DNA of 64,000 bases from Flavobacterium sp. JAD_PAG50586_2 (GCA_023213215.1 CP096136.1:1922001-1986000), one strand, 5' to 3'. Positions 48,764-57,931 are shown, counted from the stretch's first letter. Notes: a model not told the origin generated them from the sequence alone. Numbers and translations are program-made.

Positions 48764-48888
48764 TAACGTTCCGCCGCTTGGCGTCAGTGGCGACTTTTTA
48801 ATAATTTGTTCTAAAGATAATCAAAATTTGAACTTAGTAATTTCCGACTAAGAAAAACTAAACCAGCCATTGCGCCAAACGGCTGTTA
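48764..48888 (-). repeat. attC-like site 24 (type B)
   Basis: 125 bp; arms TTGGCGTCAGTGGCGAC / GCCATTGCGCCAA. Confidence 0.9.
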
Positions 48889-48927
48889 GCGGTAGTGTTT
48901 TATGTTTAGAGTAAACTATGATTTTTT

Positions 48928-49349
48928 CTATTCAATTTTATTCATGTAAATTGTAACATCTTTTGATTTAAGAATTGCCCTTATATTATATGAATCAATT
49001 CCCGATAACTTTATTCTTAATGTATCAATTTCAACTTTATATTTTCCATTTAAAATAGGTTTTTCCTTCGATGATATTACAAATTGATTGTCAATAGACC
49101 TAATTTCTGCAAATATTGGATTGTCTCTATCTAAAAATAAATACAATGAATTATGCGTATTAATTTTTAAAATTTTTGTTTTACTTACACTGAGTTCAAA
49201 TTTTTTATCAATGGGATTTCCTAATATGTCTATTTTCTTGTAAACTATATTATGGACAAACCATTGTCCATTCAGGTTTAACTTTTTTCAGATGTATTAC
49301 AACTGAATAAGAAAAAAATAGTAATTAAAAAGATAGCTCGATTTATCAT
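48928..49349 (-). CDS. Lipoprotein of unknown function (cassette 24), apparent frameshift
   Basis: MINRAIFLITIFFLFSCNTSEK at 49349 is a lipoprotein signal. The frame shifts at an A6 run near 49289; A7 continues as KLNLNGQWFVHNIVYKKIDIL… and joins the frame below 49146, about 140 aa. The NGQWFVHNI opening resembles lipocalin-like or copper-resistance-type small beta proteins, but no family is claimed. Confidence 0.65.
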
Positions 49350-49370
49350 ATAGTTGTTTAACATTACCGC

Positions 49371-49496
49371 TAACGTTCCGCCGCTTCTCGTCAGTTGCGA
49401 ACTACGGAACTGCGTACTTTCGGCTAAGATAAATATTATTGCGAAACGTAAACGTGAACTTACCACAAAATTCGCAATTGCGAGAAACGGCTGTTA
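49371..49496 (-). repeat. attC-like site 25 (type A)
   Basis: 126 bp, the near-exact copy of site 12. Confidence 0.9.
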
Positions 49497-49882
49497 TAGC
49501 TAGTTGCCTCACGTCAACTTTGGCACGCAAACTTGCCAGTTTCTATTTTCCGCGACACTTGGAATCAACTTTTGGATTTCTGTTTATTTTCTGAGAAAGA
49601 TTTCAATTAATACTTTTAAGTTTTGAGTTTTCAATGTTGTGTGAAAGTTTCTCAAAAATAAATTTTCACACACTTTTTGTGTGAACTTTGAAAAAATAAA
49701 TTTCTTTACACACTTTTTGTGTGAACATTCTAAAAATAAATTTTTTCACACAATCTTTTCAAAACGGATTTCATTAAAATTTTTCGGATTACTTTTCATA
49801 AAAATAGTATAGAAGCAAGTTTAATTTTCGGCGTGTATTCCACCGATAAATTTCCTTGTAAAATTGGAGAGGCAATTAGCTA
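49497..49882. other. Gene-less cassette with tandem hairpins, second copy (cassette 25)
   Basis: Same length as 35289-35674. By eye three base changes in the whole 512-bp unit with its attC (C/G, C/T and G/T); two of them turn the second dyad into a better match to the first (ACACTTTTTGTGT). Confidence 0.75.
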
Positions 49883-50008
49883 TAACGTGCCGCAGCTTGT
49901 GATTGTGGCGTTCTTCACTCACTTGCGTTTTCAAATATAACTAAAATTTCAGTCAGCCGAGACATTTCTGATAAACCCACAACCAGCCATAATCACAAAC
50001 TGCTGTTA
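49883..50008 (-). repeat. attC-like site 26 (divergent, nearest the recombinase)
   Basis: 126 bp; arms differ from all others (GCAGCTTGTGATTGTGGCG / GCCATAATCACAAACTGC) yet pair with each other: TTGTGATT with AATCACAA. Compensating divergence argues that the hairpin is under selection. Confidence 0.85.
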
Positions 50009-50022
50009 TACACCGTAGCATT

Positions 50023-50462
50023 TTAGAGTAACTTTTTGCGATTATTATCCCAATACATTGCTTCGCGACTTTCATTTTGGAATTCCACTTCAGCGTTTTC
50101 TATTTCGTTAAATCTGCTTTTGTCAGTTTTGCTTAATTCTACTAAAATGAATTTTCTCTCGTCAACACTTTCGGCATATGTAAATTTCAAATATTCCTCA
50201 ACTGAGTTTTTATCAAGCATCACTTTTCCACCGCCATATTTATGTCTGTCTTCGCCGTTTTTTTCACGCCAGAAACCCAATATTCTTCTCCGGTTTCTAT
50301 GTTATAATGATTTCCACTTATTCCGGTTGATTTGAGTTTTTTCAACGCTTTATTGTCAAAATAAACTGTTTGTCCAGACTTTGAAAATTCTACAAAGCCT
50401 ATCCAAGCTGATCCGCTATGACCTTCAGATTTATTTTCGATATACATTATTTTTGGTTTCAT
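50023..50462 (-). CDS. Small soluble protein (cassette 26, first cassette), apparent frameshift
   Basis: Frames 50220-50462 and 50023-50280 join if the A7 run near 50262 is A8 (…YWVSGVKKNGEDRHKYGGGK…), giving 146 aa from MKPKIMYIENKSEGHSG. The pattern TVYFDNKALKKL … GNHYNIETGEEYWVSG is that of a widespread small family with no established function. Being next to attI it is probably the latest acquisition. Confidence 0.7.
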
Positions 50463-50503
50463 ATACAATTTTCTAAATATGCAGATTCGTTTGCTATGGT
50501 GTA

Positions 50504-50608
50504 TAACTTGTTTATATGTATAACTCCATCATACATGTCCGACTCTTTCGGGAGGGATATGTATGGTCTTCATCATACTTTATTGTAGTGCTAATGTACA
50601 ACATTATA
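50504..50608 (-). other. attI-like region
   Basis: The gap between the first cassette and the recombinase gene. The cassette boundary reads (minus strand) AACAAG/TTATACACC. A second GTATAACT (plus strand) lies 17 bp away (50501-50508 and 50518-50525), like the direct repeats of integron attI sites. Beyond it is a dyad CATACAT…ATGTATG (50530-50565) and a repeated CATCATAC (50527, 50571). Inferred from position; no known attI sequence is matched. Confidence 0.5.
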
Positions 50609-51646
50609 TTACAAATCATCAAACGGACTCTTTATCTGTTGCAGGCTCTTGGTGCTCACATGTGTATAGATTTCGGTTGTCTTACTGCTATTGTGTCCCA
50701 ACAGCTCCTGGATGTATCTAAGGTCGGTGCCACTTTCCAGTAAATGTGTTGCATAACTGTGCCGCAGCCAGTGCAGCGTTACGGGTTTACCAATGCCGGC
50801 CTTCCAAACCGCCTGCTTAAAAACACTTTGCAAGCTTTGCTCCGAATATTGACCGCCTTCACTCCTGCCTTCAAATAACCAAATCTGTGGATGGTATACT
50901 TTGTAATACTCCCGTAGCATTGTCAATATTTTTAAACTCAACGGAGCAATCCTATCCTTCCTGCCTTTCGACTGCCTAATAAATACTATGTTCCGCTTCG
51001 AATCGATATCAACCGGACGCAACTGCAGCAATTCACTCCGCCGAAGTCCGCAGCTATAAATCAAACTCAGCATAACACGGTGTTTAATGTTGACATGGGC
51101 CTCTAAAATTAGTTTTACTTCCTCTTTGCTAAGCACATTCGGAAGTAGTTTGGAACGTTTTGGCCTATGCACCCGGTCAATTTCCATCTTCTTATCCTGC
51201 ACCGTGCTGAAAAATAGCTTAATCGCATTCACAATCTGGTTCTGGTAAGAGGCAGAAAGTTTGTTCTTTAATATATAGTCGTTATTGTACCTTATTACGT
51301 CATCATGATCCAAATCGGCAATGGCGCGCTTATTATAAAAAACCAAAAAAGACCGCATCGCCTCCAAATAGGTCTTAACCGTATTCTCACTGTACCGCCT
51401 GGACCGTAGCCAGTTCCTAAAATCTTCCAACCGACGCACACCTTCTTCACTCGGTGATAAGTCGGCAAGTAGTGGTAAACCAAATTCCTTTCGGTTGGCA
51501 TCCGTATCCGGAAGGTGCCATACCCGTAATGTTTGACTCCATCGACTCCCCGAAATAGTTCGTACTTCAGCGATATGAATATCATCGCGCTCCATAAATA
51601 TCCCGATGCGCTTTTCTCCCTTATGTGTAATGATTTTGGCTTGCAT
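50609..51646 (-). CDS. Tyrosine recombinase heading the cassette array (non-IntI type)
   Basis: 345 aa. Catalytic residues are all present: R202 (CGLRRSELLQL), K228 (RQSKGRKDR), H292 and R295 (LHWLRHSYATH), H318 (LLGHNSSKTTEIY) and Y327. Residues ~66-150 form the SAM-like core-binding domain (RRLEDFRNWLRSRRYSENTV), and ~60 N-terminal residues form an extra domain. The C-terminal IKSPFDDL resembles the RSPLD ending of IntI. However, the roughly 40-residue insertion that IntI has between the K and HxxR boxes is absent. Same direction as the cassettes, with its 3' end facing them. Close relatives are common in Bacteroidota, so its role as cassette integrase is inferred from position. Confidence 0.85.
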   Translation of the reverse strand: MQAKIITHKGEKRIGIFMERDDIHIAEVRTISGSRWSQTLRVWHLPDTDANRKEFGLPLLADLSPSEEGVRRLEDFRNWLRSRRYSENTVKTYLEAMRSFLVFYNKRAIADLDHDDVIRYNNDYILKNKLSASYQNQIVNAIKLFFSTVQDKKMEIDRVHRPKRSKLLPNVLSKEEVKLILEAHVNIKHRVMLSLIYSCGLRRSELLQLRPVDIDSKRNIVFIRQSKGRKDRIAPLSLKILTMLREYYKVYHPQIWLFEGRSEGGQYSEQSLQSVFKQAVWKAGIGKPVTLHWLRHSYATHLLESGTDLRYIQELLGHNSSKTTEIYTHVSTKSLQQIKSPFDDL

Positions 51647-52086
51647 GAATTAATTTTGACCAATTAAACACATCGTTTTTACATATCGTTACACTTTTTG
51701 TGTACATTTTATCCAAAATTTAATGTTTACGAAAAAAAGAAAAGCCTCTCTAACGAAAGGCTATTAATTTTCACTCCGGTATCTATTTTATTTGTTTTTC
51801 ATATTTTCTCTAAATAAGTTACCTTATACTTTTCTGCTTCAAGTAATCGTTCATAGAACTTTCCTTTTCATCATAAAGTTCTACAAACTTGTCCAGTAGA
51901 TTGAAAATGCAATTGTTAGCAAATGAATACCCAATTAGATAAACTATGGGCTTAAAAATTGTTAAAATAGTTTAATCAAATTTTCATCGCTAAAATTCTC
52001 AATTGCTTCAGAAGAAACACCCAAGCCACGAACTGCAAATACGCACTATCAAGGTAGAGGCCGTTGTAGCATTCAAAATTAACTTT
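51647..52086. other. Gene-free region upstream of the recombinase
   Basis: Contains the recombinase promoter region, a dyad at 51691-51703 (ACACTTTTTGTGT) identical to a motif in the gene-less cassettes, and a terminator at 51743-51762. From about 51810 to 51900 the minus strand translates as broken, coiled-coil-like peptide (YERLLEAEKYKVTYLEKI in one frame), perhaps the end of a decayed regulator gene. Nothing else recognised. Confidence 0.4.
51743..51762 (-). terminator. Terminator upstream of the recombinase
   Basis: AGCCT and AGGCT pair across a 10-base loop, and on the minus strand the hairpin is followed by TTTCTTTTTTT. It would stop transcripts entering from the deacetylase side. Confidence 0.55.
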
Positions 52087-52764
52087 TCATATCCTTTCAC
52101 AAACAAAGCCTTTCTCCTTTAGGAATTTCAATGTTTTTGGTAAGGCATATTTCAAATTACCCTCCGCTTTTACACTGTCGTGGAAAACAATGATGCTTCC
52201 GCTTTCCACATTGTTCAATACATTACCCAAACACGCTTCCGCAGATGTACCACTGTCAAAATCATATGAAACAATATCCCACATGATAATGGTGTATCCC
52301 TTGGCCCGAAGCTTCCTAGATTGTAACGGGTTAATCTTGCCATAAGGCGGCCTAAAAAGGTTAGAATGCAGAACACAGAATGCAGATTTCAGATTATCAT
52401 TTTCTTCTGCCTTCTGCCTTCTGCCTTTTGCTATCTCCTCATTGCACTTCGCAACATTCTCAACATAATTGTTAGTATCCGTTTCCCAACCCTTAAGATG
52501 ATGAAAGGTATGGTTTCCAACCGAATGTCCTTCTGCAATAACCTTCCTGAAAATATCAGGATACTTAGAAATATTATCACCAATACAAAAGAAGGTAGCC
52601 TTGGCATCGTACTTTTTTAACTGTTCCAAAGTCCATTCTGTAACTTCCGGAGTCGGGCCATCATCAAAAGTTAGGTATACCTTATTGTCTTTGTTAGGTA
52701 TACGCCATACATACTTCCTAAAAAGCAACCTAACCAACCAATTTGTCTTTATCCATAAACGCAT
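52087..52764 (-). CDS. Polysaccharide deacetylase (NodB domain)
   Basis: 225 aa. NodB motifs: VYLTFDDGPTPEVTEW (catalytic Asp and metal Asp), SVGNHTFHH (metal His), RPPYGKIN and a C-terminal IIVFHDSVK. N-terminal MRLWIKTNWLVRLLF may anchor it. It removes acetyl groups from cell-wall or surface polysaccharide. Chromosomal gene flanking the array. Confidence 0.92.
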   Translation of the reverse strand: MRLWIKTNWLVRLLFRKYVWRIPNKDNKVYLTFDDGPTPEVTEWTLEQLKKYDAKATFFCIGDNISKYPDIFRKVIAEGHSVGNHTFHHLKGWETDTNNYVENVAKCNEEIAKGRRQKAEENDNLKSAFCVLHSNLFRPPYGKINPLQSRKLRAKGYTIIMWDIVSYDFDSGTSAEACLGNVLNNVESGSIIVFHDSVKAEGNLKYALPKTLKFLKEKGFVCERI

Positions 52765-52833
52765 AGGCTAAATATAAAACAAATGTGCCAAACTGAATAA
52801 TCAATCTGGCACATTTATATAAGATGGTATTAT

Positions 52834-55800
52834 TTATTCGGGTTCTCTTCCGAAACGGCCGAATCGTTGCACAAATGTATTAAACGCTGGCTTGTTCTTA
52901 TTGTAATAAGCTTCGTCTTTATTGTCTTTCATTACGATTAATAAGCTTCTGTAGCGCTCAATATCAGTAATGATATCGGAAGCGATGCCATTCTGTATGC
53001 TAGCCTGTATGCCCGAATAATAGGTTAAATTCTGCTGATACTTTTTAACCAATCTGTCCAGAAGTTTTCTGGCTTTTTCTTTTTCGCCAAGGGCATAATA
53101 GCCTCCGGCAAACGGCTCTACCATCGTATAATAGCCATAATAATCCATAGGCATCTTGGTCAGTGCCATATCAATGATCTTTTCAGCCTTTTCATTCTTC
53201 CCTTCATTGATTAGTTTTTCCATCAATCTAGCCATATTGGTTCGGTACGAGATACTGTTTTTGCGTGTCTCCGGATCATGGTAAATGGTTGTCAGATCGC
53301 CATTACCCCAGGTCCAGTTGTTTACTAAATTATACATCTTCTCGCTATCAATATCGCCCATGTCATAAGGATTCTCCTTGTCGATAGCGGTTTTAACCGG
53401 AACCAGTTTATAAACCAATCCATCTAGCTGAAGATAATCCTTCATCCACAGATAATCATCGTCACCAAAACTTCCGCCGGTGAAATAAATAGGGCGTTTC
53501 CAGTCGTTGTTAGCCAATACATCCAAAGCCATCAGTCGGTTTTTATATAAAGCACGTCCTGAGATGTCCAAATCAATATAAGGCACAATAGAGTCATAAA
53601 ACTCTTTGTTTACAACACGGTTCTTAATGATATTAGCTTTGTTTATCGGAATCCTGATCTTATTGGTCGGATAAAAATGGATGGTTTGCCCGTTACTCAT
53701 TTCGATAGTTGAGTTAGGGATTTTGATAAAATCGATAAAGGCTTTAATATCCCATCTTGCTTCGGTTTTCGGAATGTATGCCACATAATCTAACTTATCC
53801 CCAACATATTCAGAATGTTTGAACGAGATAGGCAAGCCATCTGCTTCATAGGTTTTAAACTTCATTTGGTCAATATACCAATCGGTCATAAACAGTTGGG
53901 TGTTTACAATCTTAATATCTGTTCTTACGCCTTCAATTTCCTGGGCATACCAAAGCGGGAAGGTGTCATTATCCCCAATGGTATAGAGTATGGCATTTTT
54001 ATCGCACGAATTCAGGTAGTTTTTCGCCATAGCGATAGCCGTATATTTGTTGGCACGGGTATGGTCATCCCAGTTTTTAGCCGCCATTAATATCGGTGCA
54101 GCCAATAGACAGGCGCCAATAACAACAGGCCCAACCAGCTTAGACTTCACTTTCTCTGAAATAATCTCATATATTGCATAGACTCCAAATCCGATCCAAA
54201 TGGCAAACACATAAAATGAACCCACCAATGCATAATCCCTTTCGCGTGGTTCAAATGGCCTTTCGTTTAGGAATATCTTCAAAGCAATGCTGTTGAACAG
54301 GAACAATGCCAACAACACATAAAAACTTTTGAGGTCTTTTTGGGCATGGTACATCAGTCCAAGCAATCCAATAAAGAAGGGTAGGAAATAATAGGTATTT
54401 CTTGCTTTATTATTCTTAACATCATCCGGAAGATTTTCCGTCGTTCCTTTTCCCAGGTGGATTTCGTCAATAAAGTTGATGCCGCTCAGCCAATTCCCAT
54501 CCAGGTTATCGTATTTGCCTTGTACATCATTCTGTCTTCCGACAAAATTCCACAGCAAATACCTTCCATACATGTAGCCAAATTGGTATTCCACCATAAA
54601 ACTCAAATTGTCCCAAGTAGAAGGTTTATCTATCGTAAGGTAATCACTGTATTTTTTCAGGAAGGAAACATAATCTTCATTATCCAATTTTTTTGCGCAT
54701 AAGCCGACTTAAATTCGGCAACAGTCTTACCCATTTCTTCCTTCAGCTGACCTACTGCCATAGCCACCTGCTCTTCACTCAGACTGTCGATATTAACGCC
54801 ATATTGTGCTAAGTCTTCTTCATAAGGATAATCTTGGTTAAGCTCCACTTTAGGTACATCGGTAAACTGTATATAGTTGTCAATATGATCTGTACTCCAA
54901 AGCCTAGGAAGTATCGCTTTATGATTATTGTCGCTGTTTTGCTCTGCGTTTTTGTAATTGTTTACGATTACATATTTGCCTGTCTTGTAATCTCTTTCAT
55001 AGTTAGGTGCCTTGTCTAAATACGGTTGATCTTTATCCAAACCGGCAAAGGTATCGGTGTATTGTGGTCCGTAAAACAAAGGATTAACACCATACTGCTC
55101 CCTGTTATAATAAGCTAATACCTCCGCAGCATCCGATGGCTTATTCTCATTGATTACCACATTGGCATTGGCACGTATCGGCAACATCATCCAAACAGAG
55201 AAACCAATAAGGACAAAAAGGTTGCACAACAGGATAGTATTGTAAAGCGGATGGCCTTTTTCACGCGTATATTTCAATCCGAAATAAAAGAATCCTATAA
55301 TAAGCAATAAGGCAAAGATTGTTCCCGAGTTAAAAGGTAACCCAAAGCTGTTAACCATAAAAATTTCCATCTTTCCAAAGAAAGCTAAAGTATAAGGCAG
55401 TAGTAATTTAAAGATGAACAACAAGACTGCAACAATGATAATGTTAGCTATGATAAAGTTCTTAACGGTAACCTTCTTGTAATTCTTAAAGTAATACAAA
55501 AACCCAATTGATGGTATGGTAAGCAATGCCATAAAGTGCACTCCAAACGAAAGTCCAATCATTAATGATATCAATAAAAGCCAACGGTTACCTTTGGGTG
55601 TATGCATGTCTTGTTCCCAACGCAAACCAAGCCAGAATAATATCGCAATAAGCAAGGATGCCATCGCATAAACCTCTGCTTCAACAGCACTCGACCAAAA
55701 ACTATCCGAGAAGGTAAAGGCCAAGGCGCCTACAAATGAACTTCCTAAAACAACTATAGCTTTATTTCGGTCTAACTCGGTATATTGAGAAATAATCTTC

Positions 55801-56111
55801 CGCAAAACTATGGTAGAAGACCAAAACATAAACAAAATAGTAAAAGCGCTCGAAAACACCGACAGCATATTAACCATCAGTGCGATAGATTCTTTGCTGG
55901 TAGCGAACATCGCAAAGAAAGCTCCCAGTATCTGAAACAATGGTGCTCCGGGTGGATGCCCCACTTCCAACTTTGCCGAGGTCGAAATATACTCCCCACA
56001 ATCCCAAAAACTCATGGTGGGTTCAACAGTCAGCGAATAAGTAATTAAGGCAATTGCAAATGTTGTCCATCCTAAGATGGTATTCCATTTATTGAAGTTA
56101 AAGTTCATCAT
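52834..56111 (-). CDS. DUF2723 (GT117-like) membrane protein, apparent frameshift
   Basis: Frames 54657-56111 and 52834-54687 join if the A7 run near 54690 is A8 (AYAQKNLDNEDYVSFLKKYS), giving about 1092 aa, the normal length for this Bacteroidota family. The N-terminal half has ~10 membrane helices and a GT-C loop (SVEPTMSFWDCGEYISTSAKLEVGHPPGAPLF). Further helices and a long soluble region with TPR-like helices follow. It probably glycosylates proteins or lipids outside the membrane. Confidence 0.85.
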
Positions 56112-56286
56112 AAAGCTATGAAATCAAGGTTTTATTTTTGATGATACAAAGAAACTGTTTTTTTTAACGCAATTAAACGCCTCTTAACAAATTTTTCTCA
56201 AATGCTATAACCGTTTAGTTTCAAGTTTATTGTACGCGATATCAAATGCAATTTAGGTTAAGTTTTTAATTTTTATAGTTATTTGC

Positions 56287-56316
56287 TTGTGTAAAATAAA
56301 ATTTGTTCTAAATTTG
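56287..56316 (+). promoter_or_regulatory. Promoter of tRNA-Gln
   Basis: -33 TTG, 19-base spacer, -7 TAAATTTG: an exact Bacteroidota spacing, 20 bp before the tRNA. Confidence 0.75.
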
Positions 56317-56335
56317 CACTCGCATTAAGCAAAAC

Positions 56336-56406
56336 TGGTCTATGGTGTAATGGTAACACAGCTGTTTTTGGTGCAGCCTTTCTAGGTTCGAGTCCTAGTA
56401 GACCAA
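56336..56406 (+). tRNA. tRNA-Gln (anticodon TTG)
   Basis: Acceptor TGGTCTA pairs with TAGACCA (7 bp). The anticodon stem GCTGT/GCAGC encloses a 7-base loop with TTG in the middle. The T arm is CTAGG-TTCGAGT-CCTAG. 71 bases, CCA not encoded in full. TTG reads CAA (Gln). Confidence 0.92.
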
Positions 56407-56407
56407 C

Positions 56408-56437
56408 AAAAAATCCCGCAACTTGCGGGATTTTTTG
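56408..56437 (+). terminator. Terminator after tRNA-Gln
   Basis: AAAAAATCCCGCAA pairs with TTGCGGGATTTTTT almost without loop. It can also serve the convergent universal stress gene. Confidence 0.88.
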
Positions 56438-56461
56438 ATTTTAAGGATTTTAAGGATTGAA

Positions 56462-57286
56462 TTAAATCTTAAAAGTAACTACAGGACGAAGTGCGTGGTT
56501 TACTAAGTCTTCGCTGATACTTCCGTTAAAGAAGTGCGCAATTCCTTTTCTTCCGTGAGTACAAACACCAATCAAATCGGCATTGATGTGATTGGAAAAG
56601 TTCAATATTCCGGTTTCGATATTAACATCATTGTAAATATTCGTAGTGAATTTATTGATGGTAAAGTTCGCAACAAACTTATCCATGATTTCTTGCGCAA
56701 GGCGTGTCGGTTTGAAGCTGCTAGGTGTATTAATCATAACTAATTCAAGCTCTGCGCCAAATTTATTGGCAAAATCAACAACTTTGTTAAAGGGCTTTTT
56801 GATTTCATCGGTAAAGTCTGAAGCAAAAACAAATTTATCAACATTGAATTGTCCAACATCTTTTTTGATAATTAATACAGGAACATCTGAATTTCGAACG
56901 ACTTTTTCTGCATTCGAACCAATAAACATTTCCTTGAAACCACTAGCTCCATGAGAACCCATAACAATTAAATCAACGTCGTTTTTGGCGCTCACTTTCA
57001 TAATGCCATCAAAAGCAAGTTCAAACTGAATGATTTCTGACACCTGGATTCCATCCAAAGTAGCATCATCCATTAAATCTTCCAGTTTATTTATAGCCGA
57101 GTTTTTAAAAAGCATTATCTCAGGCAGATCATGTCCGCTTCCAATTGCATCTCCGGCCTGATGAGGTAATTCCAACATGTGTAACAATATGATTTCACCG
57201 CCATTTTTCTTAGCGATTTGTGAAGCAACTTTTAAAGCGTAATAGGCATGATCTGAGAAATCTGTGGGTACTAAAATTTTTTTCAT
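56462..57286 (-). CDS. Universal stress protein with two Usp domains
   Basis: 274 aa, a tandem UspA. The first domain has KKILVPTDFSDHAYYAL and the ATP-loop VDLIVMGSHGASGFKEMFIGSNAEKVVRNSDVPVLII (G-2x-G-9x-G-S/T). The second domain is KFVFASDFTD … IGVCTHGRKGIAHFFNGSISEDL. Cytoplasmic, linked to stress survival. Confidence 0.92.
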   Translation of the reverse strand: MKKILVPTDFSDHAYYALKVASQIAKKNGGEIILLHMLELPHQAGDAIGSGHDLPEIMLFKNSAINKLEDLMDDATLDGIQVSEIIQFELAFDGIMKVSAKNDVDLIVMGSHGASGFKEMFIGSNAEKVVRNSDVPVLIIKKDVGQFNVDKFVFASDFTDEIKKPFNKVVDFANKFGAELELVMINTPSSFKPTRLAQEIMDKFVANFTINKFTTNIYNDVNIETGILNFSNHINADLIGVCTHGRKGIAHFFNGSISEDLVNHALRPVVTFKI

Positions 57287-57362
57287 GATAATAAAAAGTA
57301 AGGTTTGGATTGTAAATAATAACAGAATAAAGGTATTACTTTTTTTTGATACAACAACATTT

Positions 57363-57390
57363 TTGGTTTACAAAAAAATAACTATATTTG
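57363..57390 (+). promoter_or_regulatory. Promoter of the rimP-nusA-infB operon
   Basis: -7 TATATTTG preceded by a TTG 17 bases upstream across an A7 run. If that run is under-called, as elsewhere in this window, the spacer would be nearer the usual 19. Confidence 0.6.
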
Positions 57391-57455
57391 CACCGTTATT
57401 TATCATTCAAAACTAAATAATGAGGGAAGCATTGCTTCCCTCTTTTTATACAAAT

Positions 57456-57923
57456 ATGGCATTTAAAGAGAAGATTTCGGAGTTGTTGGAAGAGGTGTTA
57501 AAAGAAAAGCCTTCCTTGTTTTTGGTCGATTTAGCTATCAATGACCAATTTAAGGTAATGGTAACTTTAGATGGCGATAATGGTGTAAATTTACAGGATT
57601 GTATTGACGTCAGTCGTGCAATTGATAATAATTTAGACCGTGAAGAGCAGGACTATTCACTTGAAGTAGCCTCTGCAGGAGTTTCAACACCGTTGAAAAT
57701 GGTAAGGCAGTATCGAAAGAATATTGGGAGAACCCTGAAGGTTAAAACAAATAACGAAACTATAGAAGCAGTCTTAGAGCAGGTTTCAGATGAAGGCATT
57801 ACACTTTCCTGGACGGCAAGAGAACCAAAAAAGATTGGAAAAGGAAAAGAAACGGTGGAGCACAAACGCGAAATTCCTTATTCAGAGATAAAAGAAGCAA
57901 TTGTTACAATAATATTTAATTAA
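57456..57923 (+). CDS. rimP: Ribosome maturation factor RimP
   Basis: 155 aa from [15 protein letters not shown]; an in-frame ATG at 57420 would add residues not typical of the family. Contains FLVDLAIN, the [32 protein letters not shown] motif and an SH3-like C-terminal domain. Needed for 30S maturation. First gene of the operon; nusA follows after 8 bp. Confidence 0.93.
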   Translation: MAFKEKISELLEEVLKEKPSLFLVDLAINDQFKVMVTLDGDNGVNLQDCIDVSRAIDNNLDREEQDYSLEVASAGVSTPLKMVRQYRKNIGRTLKVKTNNETIEAVLEQVSDEGITLSWTAREPKKIGKGKETVEHKREIPYSEIKEAIVTIIFN

Positions 57924-57931
57924 ATTTAGGC

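Larger units (their letters stand above)
23538..50608 (-). mobile_element. Integron-like gene cassette array (26 attC-like sites)
   Basis: A 27-kb block of small minus-strand modules separated by 26 related 117-127-bp imperfect inverted repeats that begin TAACG and end GTTA on the plus strand. The order is attI-like region (50504-50608), then cassettes towards lower coordinates, with each gene followed downstream by its attC. Each cassette has its own complementary pair of ends abutting the flanking sites, the mark of cassettes that circularise through an attC. Six IS110-family elements are inserted in it. The low-coordinate end is at TAAC in 23537-23540. Confidence 0.88.

Noticed and set aside
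24133..50008. The regular repeats as a CRISPR array
   Set aside because: Repeat units are 117-127 bp, imperfectly palindromic and diverged in subtypes, and spacers are 300-1100 bp with genes. No cas genes.
50609..51646. Naming the recombinase IntI
   Set aside because: The IntI-specific insertion between the catalytic Lys and the HxxR box is absent, so the name would overstate the evidence.
54657..54687. Two separate DUF2723 genes with overlapping ends
   Set aside because: One extra A in an A7 run gives a single protein of normal family length.
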